Of a stretch of 30,000 nucleotides of DNA, positions 25,275 through 30,000 are shown piece by piece; positions within the stretch are counted from its first letter, which is position 1, and the number at the start of each line of letters is the position of its first letter. The translations under genes and the position numbers were made by a program. Origin of the DNA: Prorocentrum cordatum (taxonomy: Eukaryota; Sar; Dinophyceae; Prorocentrales; Prorocentraceae). The stretch covers positions 1,538,869 to 1,568,868 of the forward strand of contig CAUYUJ010020281.1 in the NCBI GenBank assembly GCA_963575745.1. The letters are read 5' to 3'. Below the pieces are notes generated by a model that saw only the letters and a list, made by a program, of their open reading frames with translations, was not told the origin of the DNA and did not search any database.

Positions 25275-25870
25275 CTCTCAGAGGCCCTCCCCGATAGGGC
25301 CACTGGCCCAGCTGAAACGACGCTATCCCAATGCGCTGGGGCGAAGTCTGAAAGCAGCTGCTGGCAACGACCGCCACCTAGGCGGGTTAAAGACACCCTA
25401 CCAGTTCCTGCGAGTCGAGTGGCCGCGGGCATGGAACGCACGCTCGGGCCTGAAGCGCCCCTACGAGACACGACGATGGTGTGGTGATGCCGTTGCCAGT
25501 CCATGCGGAGCTCGATCACGTACGACATCATCTCGCGCAGGAACACCCCGAAGATCTGGGCCTCCCGCTCGCTGCAGCACCGGATGCACTGGTAGCCAGT
25601 TTCTTCTGGCGCCGCTGCGCAGGACCGCTTGACCCTGCGACGGGAAGAGGAGGAGGAATAGGAGTCTCTAAAACTACGACGCCCGTTTGTTGATCCGAGA
25701 TGTGTGGGTGTCTTGGAAATGGGACCCCAACAGTCGAATGGATTTTTCGCCGAAGGATTTTCCCATGGGCCACAGGGCCAAAGCTCAGGAACAACAAATA
25801 CCGTCCTGATCCCTTCCAGACGCATCCTCCTCGATCCCTTTTCCTTATAAGCAGCTCCTCCCTGTCGCAC
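25275..25870 (-). CDS. Long exon or two in-frame exons
   Basis: A low-complexity-free frame of about 199 codons ends at a consensus donor GAGAG|GTAAGTG. The core, after a possible acceptor GGCTACCAG near 25591, reads CIRCCSEREAQIFGVFLREM, MSYVIELRMDWQRHHHTIVV with G/C-ending codons, then a basic/serine-rich part and CQQLLSDFAPAHWDSVVSAG. The upstream part (IRTVFVVPELWPCGPWENPS) may be another exon. CxxC plus a helical segment suggests a folded domain; unnamed. Confidence 0.62.
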
Positions 25871-26027
25871 CCCGAGACGTGTCCATAGGGCGGGCCAGGC
25901 GTTTCGCCTGAGACCTACTCATCATCTATGACCTTAAGCTTAAAATTTGAAGTTCGTAAACAAATCTGGCTCTCGCGGGCCGTGCACAGTCGTTTCAAAA
26001 GTTCGAAACAACAGTTTCATGGATAGA

Positions 26028-26332
26028 GGGCGGGCCGTTTTCAACATGTGACTATCGCCCAAGCGCCGCGCACATTCGTCATAAAAGTGTGCCAGAGATT
26101 CACGGATGGTGGGCGGCTCCATTATAAAATGTGTCTCTTGCATCAGCGCCGCGCGCATTCGACATAAAACTTTGCAAGACCTTCGCTCATGGAGGGCGGG
26201 CCGTGTTTAAACTATGACTCTCGCCCAAGCGCCGCGCACAGTCGTCATAAAAGCTTGCCAGAGTCTCACGAATGGTGGGCGGCTCCGTGTCAAAACGTGT
26301 CACTTGCCTTGCCGCCGCGCACTTTCGTGTTC
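26028..26332. repeat. 83-bp tandem repeat, 3.7 units, alternating types
   Basis: Units start GGGCGG at 26028, 26111, 26194 and 26277, exactly 83 bp apart. Each has a GCGCCGCGC block and CATAAAA. Units 1 and 3 (GGGCGGGCC, CTATC/CTCTCGCCCAAG) resemble each other, as do 2 and 4 (GGGCGGCTCC, GTGTC.CTTGC), so the array is a 166-bp dimer. A partial older unit lies at 25965-26027. Confidence 0.92.
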
Positions 26333-26359
26333 CGATGGTCTACGTCCCAAGAGTGGTGT

Positions 26360-26478
26360 GCTGGTGTCAACGTTGCAAGCCAACGTTCTTGGGATGTCAG
26401 CATTGTTGAAATCCCAAGAACGGCTTCCTGTCACAATTCAGCACCATCAGGACGCAACCGTAACGTTGACTCCAGGCG
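26360..26478. repeat. Nested foldback with perfect 12-bp hairpin
   Basis: CGTTCTTGGGAT (26384-26395) and ATCCCAAGAACG (26411-26422) are perfect complements with a 15-nt loop. Outside, CTGGTGTCAACGTT (about 26361-26374) pairs with AACGTTGACTCCAG (about 26463-26476). Confidence 0.75.
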
Positions 26479-26646
26479 CTGCAATCCCAGGACTGGTGCC
26501 TTGGCACGGCTCATGATTTTCGGACGGCTATCTTCTTAAGTGGGACTGCCCTCAGTGAGACAAGTCATTGCAGGGACCTGTGGAGAAGGAACCTGCAGGG
26601 ACGGTGTATTGCAATATCGTTGATCAGACTTGGGTTTACATGTCCT

Positions 26647-26700
26647 CGTCCTCCTCCTCCTCCTCCTCCTCCTCCTCCTCCTCCTCCTCCTCCTCCCCCT
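26647..26700. repeat. (CCT)n array
   Basis: About 18 perfect CCT triplets on the plus strand, just after the stop of the next exon (minus strand). Confidence 0.95.
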
Positions 26701-26706
26701 CTTTCG

Positions 26707-26812
26707 TCATCGTTCTTCCTCACACGTGACGGGCGCCTGGGTGAGCATGATGGTCCAGCTGTTGTAGAAGTCCAGAAGTTGAAATCCTGGCGTCTTCAAG
26801 TCGATGAGGAAC
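26707..26812 (-). CDS. C-terminal exon
   Basis: After CCTCGAG (AG at 26813-26814) the minus strand reads FLIDLKTPGFQLLDFYNSWT then IMLTQAPVTCEEER and a TGA at 26707. Codons are G/C-ending and the peptide looks folded. It is shorter than 60 residues, so easily missed. An in-frame TAA lies just upstream, supporting a spliced origin. Confidence 0.55.
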
Positions 26813-27229
26813 CTCGAGGCCAATTAAAGAGCGCAACGCGAGAAGGAAGGATCGCGTATGAGGAGGAAGCGGAGCAAGAGGACGACAAGCAAGGGGACGT
26901 ATATGAATCGTAAACATGCACGTCTGGAGCGTGGCGTGAGGTAGCGAGGTTCTCCCCGACGTTTCGATGGGCCTCCAGTAAGAGAAACAAACGTGCAGGA
27001 GTAGGAAATGACGAGACGCCCATCTGCAAGCCTGAGTGGATCCTGCATCCAGCACTGGTGAGAGTCAGCAGCACAAGACTCTGAAACCTACGACAAAAAC
27101 TCCGGAGCCCTTGTCTTTTAGCCCCTTGCTTTCATGCTAAGGAATGGTGGTGTGGAGGACGAGGAACAGGATGATGTGGAGGACAAGTGCAACGGAAGAA
27201 AGAGAGGAAAGAGCGAGGGACGTGACGAC

Positions 27230-27318
27230 GAGAAAGCTGGCTCGTCCGACCAGCCGCGTGTTTTCACGTAGCATGGGAAGCTGCGCGTCCCGAACAGCGC
27301 GCCCGTCTGCCAGTCGTA
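27230..27318 (-). CDS. Internal exon with excellent acceptor
   Basis: CTGTCCTGCTCTTCTCAG|TAC is the best pyrimidine-tract acceptor in the window (AG at 27319-27320). Phase 0 reading: YDWQTGALFGTRSFPCYVKT then RGWSDEPAF, with G/C-ending codons. The frame fades into serine/threonine low complexity below 27230. It may share a gene with the 26707-26812 exon; 26830-27050 has a plausible link (LADGRLVISYSCTFVSLTGG). Confidence 0.6.
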
Positions 27319-27671
27319 CTGAGAAGAGCAGGACAGCTGGATATGCACACGAACGAGATCCGCGCGGATTTGTCGGGTCGGGGCTGGAACCACCTCGCTA
27401 CACCCTTTCCCCAAGCGTGTTTCGCTCGTCGGCGAGCGCCGCCGGAGATACCACCAGAGGTGGCGGGGAGGGGGCGCTGTCCTCAAACATCCGCGCGGAC
27501 CTCCGAAAGTCTACAGCCGACACGCATGATGGGGATGCAGGCCCCTCGGGACGCCCGAGTGGAGGCTCCTCTGAGCCACGGGTTTGCTGAGCATGGGCCG
27601 AAGAGGCAAGGATGCATGGGGCACCCCTGAGACAATGAGACGTCGTTGCCGTACGTGGGACGGCCTCGGGT

Positions 27672-28005
27672 TGCGCACAGACAGCCCCTCGGGTAGTCTC
27701 GGCTGGTCTCAACAGCCCGCGGCGCCGGTGTGTTGAGACCGTCCCAGACTACTTGAAGGGCCTGTTGAAGCCAGCCGGGACAACCTGGGGGGGGGGGCCA
27801 AAGGCATCGATACCGCTTGCCAAAGGTCGCCTCCTTCCTGGGGCGCGTTCTTACCAGAACTTCGAGGAACATCCAGCCGTGGCGACGAGAGCTCTCCAGG
27901 ATGAGCATCGGTATCAGTACCATTTCCGCCCCTGCGCCCTAGACTACTCGGGGGGCTTGCTGAGGCCAGCCATGACTACCTGGGGTGGCTGCCTGTGCGC
28001 AGACC
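27672..28005. repeat. Repeat H: one inverted and two direct copies around element I2
   Basis: AGACTACTTGAAGGGCCTGT (27747) and AGACTACTCGGGGGGCTTGC (27941) start two direct copies, each followed by GAAGCCAGCC or GAGGCCAGCC and ACCTGGGG. A third copy at 27672-27721 is inverted and extends to a shared TGCGCACAG.CAGCC. Confidence 0.7.
27800..27926. mobile_element. Family I element, copy 2
   Basis: About 127 bp with inverted ends AAAGGCATCGATACCG and CGGTATCAGTACCATTT, and the shared core GGGGCGCGTTCTTACCAGAA. It lies between the two direct copies of repeat H. Confidence 0.55.
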
Positions 28006-28129
28006 GTAGACTTACAAGCCGTGCGCATTGGCTGTCTGCTCGGGCGTTGCTCAACGGGGGGGCGATAGATGGGGAGCGGCGGAGAAACGTGCACAGCTCG
28101 TGCCCCTTTGGGACCCCAAGAAGGCCCTG

Positions 28130-28380
28130 GAGGTACCTTCAGGGCAAAAGAGGCACAAACAGAGCACCCATTTGCCATTTTCTTAAGGCCACAAGGGCAG
28201 AAACACACACACACACAAATCCCAGGATTCCCAATATTTTCTCGTCTTCTCTTGGCTTTCGCCCAACCCCCACCCCCCCACCCCCACCCTCCCCCACTTC
28301 CCATATTTTCCTATATTTTCCGGGGGATATACGATCACTTGTGTCTGTGTGTTTTTTTCCCTCCCGACACTTGTCGCCCC
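28130..28380. repeat. Dispersed repeat G, copy 2
   Basis: See 10545-10710. Here expanded by a (CA)n run at 28199-28217 and a CCCCCACCC run at 28267-28298. Confidence 0.7.
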
Positions 28381-28381
28381 C

Positions 28382-28609
28382 CCAACGCCGGACCACTGCC
28401 TGCTCTTCGAGATCCGGAGTGCGTCGAGCACCGAGGCGCCCCGTCTGTCGACTCTGGCGGGCAGTGCCCGCAGTGCCAGCGGGCCTCCAGCACAGTTCGG
28501 CGCCGGGCCGAAGGGAACAGAAAGAGCTCCCAAGTCGCACCAGCACTGGAGGCGCGGAGGCGCGGGGGGGATGAGGAGGGAGTCCGAAGGTATCTGTAGG
28601 TGCCCGGTC
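28382..28609 (-). CDS. Exon, Cys-containing, unknown protein
   Basis: After GCATTCCAAG (AG at 28610-28611) the frame reads GPGTYRYLRTPSSSPPRLRA, SSAGATWELFLFPSARRRTV, LEARWHCGHCPPESTDGAPR with G/C-ending codons; CGHC and a later C could bind metal. It ends near repeat G2. The plus strand has a competing open frame with CPQCQ, weaker in context. Confidence 0.45.
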
Positions 28610-29089
28610 CTTGGAATGCACTGGAGATCTCTGCGGAGACCTCGAGGGGCCTCCGAGAAGACAGAAGCGTCCAGATACCGCGATCCTCGCACCTCGATCC
28701 TCCTGTAGGATGAGCTAGGGCCCCCAACTTTGTGAATCGCGCCCCGCGATGTGCGCCTATCTTCGCGTCCTCGCTCCCTCCCGACACACCCCTGCCCCTG
28801 GGAAGGGCAACCGCTCTGGCCCGTTCCGCGACGGGTAAGGCGCGACTACCCTCGCGCCCCCGCGGGTGACCCGGGAAGAGCAACCCGTGATGAAGGTGAT
28901 CGGCGACGATCACGTGGCGACACTTCCGTAGGAAGGGGAGCACCATCGTGATGAGGAGAAGAGGGGAGGAGGGAGGGGCGGGGAGGAAGACAGGGAGCAG
29001 AGGCCGAGAGCGCGACGCGGAGGCAACGGGCCGCCACTGCGCCACTCGCAGCACTGCTGCGCGCACCAAAACTAGAGCCGACGGTGGCC

Positions 29090-29236
29090 GCGTGACGAGG
29101 GACAGTCGACCCGCAGCATGAGGACGCACGGTGCGGATGCAAGGGCCTTGGAAGGCCGTGTCGATACACTGCGGGCGGGGCGCGACCAGCAGAAGCGGCC
29201 AAGGATGGGCCGAGGAGGCCAGGATGCAAGGGTACC
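29090..29236 (-). CDS. Exon after intron B2
   Basis: From CCCAAG|GG (AG at 29237-29238) the frame reads YPCILASSAHPWPLLLVAPR, PQCIDTAFQGPCIRTVRPHA then AGRLSLVTR with about 70% G/C third positions. Phase 1 matches the upstream exon. All three frames are open here, so the choice rests on the splice phase. Confidence 0.45.
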
Positions 29237-29451
29237 CTTGGGTTATGTTTCTCCCATCGTACTTACGGACCATATCCCAGAAATAATTTCGAGCACCCGG
29301 AAAAGTGTCGAAAGAGTGTCGAAACAGTGTCGGGCGAGTGTCTCTCAGGGCCCGTCACGTGAACACCCTCGAGCTTTTGGGTACTTTTCTGGTGCTCGAA
29401 CTTCTTTCTGGTGGTCAAGGCTAAAGTAGGTTGGAACATCATCACCCTTGG
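29234..29451 (-). mobile_element. Family B element, copy 2, perfect 8-bp target duplication
   Basis: The body is 29242-29443 (202 bp), flanked by ACCCTTGG at 29234-29241 and 29444-29451. Homologous to B1. On the minus strand CCAAGG|GTGATG ... CCCAAG|GGTAC is a 209-nt GT-AG intron in phase 1 that joins two coding blocks. Confidence 0.85.
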
Positions 29452-29583
29452 AAAGGCTGCCCACCCTTACGATGCGGGTTGATTGTTGTGGGTGGCGGGG
29501 CGAGGAGGAGATCGGCAGGGCGCCGGCAGGCCCTGCACTCGAGACGGCGCCCCGCAGCCGCAGGGCCTCGTGGCCGCACCCGA
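29446..29583 (-). CDS. Exon upstream of B2, after a TCC array
   Basis: The first AG after the long pyrimidine array is GTCCCATAG (29584-29585). The exon reads GCGHEALRLRGAVSSAGPAG, ALPISSSPRHPQQSTRIVRV, GSLSK and ends in phase 1 at the B2 donor. Codons are G/C-ending. Function unknown. Confidence 0.58.
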
Positions 29584-29624
29584 CTATGGGACCAACGGCC
29601 ATCAGCGCCGGCGCAAGCGAGGAG

Positions 29625-29890
29625 GAGGCGCAGGAGCGCGAGGAGGCGCAGGAGCGGGAGCAGGAGAAGCGGGAGGAGGAGGAGGAGGAGGAGGAGGAGG
29701 AGGAGGAGGAGGAGGAGGAGGAGGAGCGGGAGGAGGAGGAGGCGCAGGAGCAGGAGGAGGAGGAGGAGGAGGAGGAGGAGGAGGAACGAGGATGAGGCCA
29801 AGGGAGGAGGAGGAGGAGGAGGAGGAGGAGGAGGAGGAGGAGGAGGAGGAGGAGGAGGGGGAGGAGGAGGAGGAGGAGGAGGAGGGAGGA
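29625..29890 (-). repeat. (GGA)n array, about 265 bp
   Basis: Near-pure purine on the plus strand, interrupted by GCGCAGGAG words. On the coding strand it is an AG-free pyrimidine tract that precedes the 29446-29583 exon. Confidence 0.95.
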
Positions 29891-30000
29891 CCAGTGGAAA
29901 CCCATGATTCATCAACGATGTTGGAATTGATCCTCCCTCCAAGCTCCCTCTTCATAGGCCCCTACAACGATTCATTTCCATTGAGGGAACTGCCCCGTTG

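Noticed and set aside
26197-26332. Minus-strand peptide across the 83-bp repeats (ESLAHFYDECARRLGDS)
   Set aside because: The 83-bp period is not a multiple of three, so the frame changes each unit; protein-like by chance.
1-30000. CRISPR arrays, phage or bacterial mobile systems
   Set aside because: No regularly spaced identical repeats with unique spacers, no recognisable transposase, integrase or Cas-like frames, and intron-style gene structure throughout.

Overview
The window looks nuclear and eukaryotic. It is GC-rich and packed with trinucleotide (CCT/GGA) arrays, minisatellites and short inverted-repeat elements. It has no operon-like blocks, no long uninterrupted gene, and no rRNA or tRNA that I could recognise. 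I recognise no protein by family, so the coding calls rest on codon texture (G/C-ending codons, AAG/GAG/CTG/GCC), splice signals and reading-frame continuity. Every convincing coding block is on the minus strand. Short, intron-dense exons, a single coding direction and many small repeats suggest a protist alga with a bloated genome. A dinoflagellate of the GC-rich kind is one candidate; that is inference, not identification.

The most important signal is that several families of short transposon-like elements (150-225 bp, terminal inverted repeats, 8-bp or about 11-bp target duplications) sit exactly between minus-strand coding blocks. All copies of a family share one orientation. Each element can be removed as a GT-AG intron that leaves the flanking frames joined. 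Family C (four copies: 11.1, 19.8, 20.5, 21.1 kb), family B (5.6 and 29.3 kb), family D (11.4 and 19.6 kb) and family A (1.0, 4.6, 5.8 kb) behave like introners, meaning transposons that create introns. At 5.5-5.9 kb, A and B lie back to back and together form one in-frame intron.

Layout, left to right. At 0.66-2.2 kb there is an exon, repeat A1, CCT arrays and a charged C-terminal exon. At 3.1-4.9 kb lie short exons, one with a membrane-like segment. At 4.75-6.5 kb is the best multi-exon gene model, interrupted by A3+B1 and by an 11-nt frame-breaking insert. From 6.8 to 10.3 kb there are scattered small exons in repeat-rich DNA. At 10.5-11.5 kb there is a foldback and an exon chain split by C1 and D1. 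From 11.5 to 15.5 kb is mostly repeats. At 15.6-16.1 and 17.1-17.5 kb there are coding remnants. At 17.7-18.8 kb there are nested satellites. From 19.0 to 23.85 kb is a dense run of minus-strand exons with C2, C3, C4 and D2 as introns. From 24 to 25.2 kb are degenerate 11-bp repeats. At 25.3-27.3 kb there are exons and an 83-bp satellite. From 27.7 to 29.9 kb are duplicated repeats, exons and intron-like B2, ending in a GGA array.

Exon boundaries given as approximate mark where coding texture fades, not proven ends. Transcript data are needed to join exons into genes.
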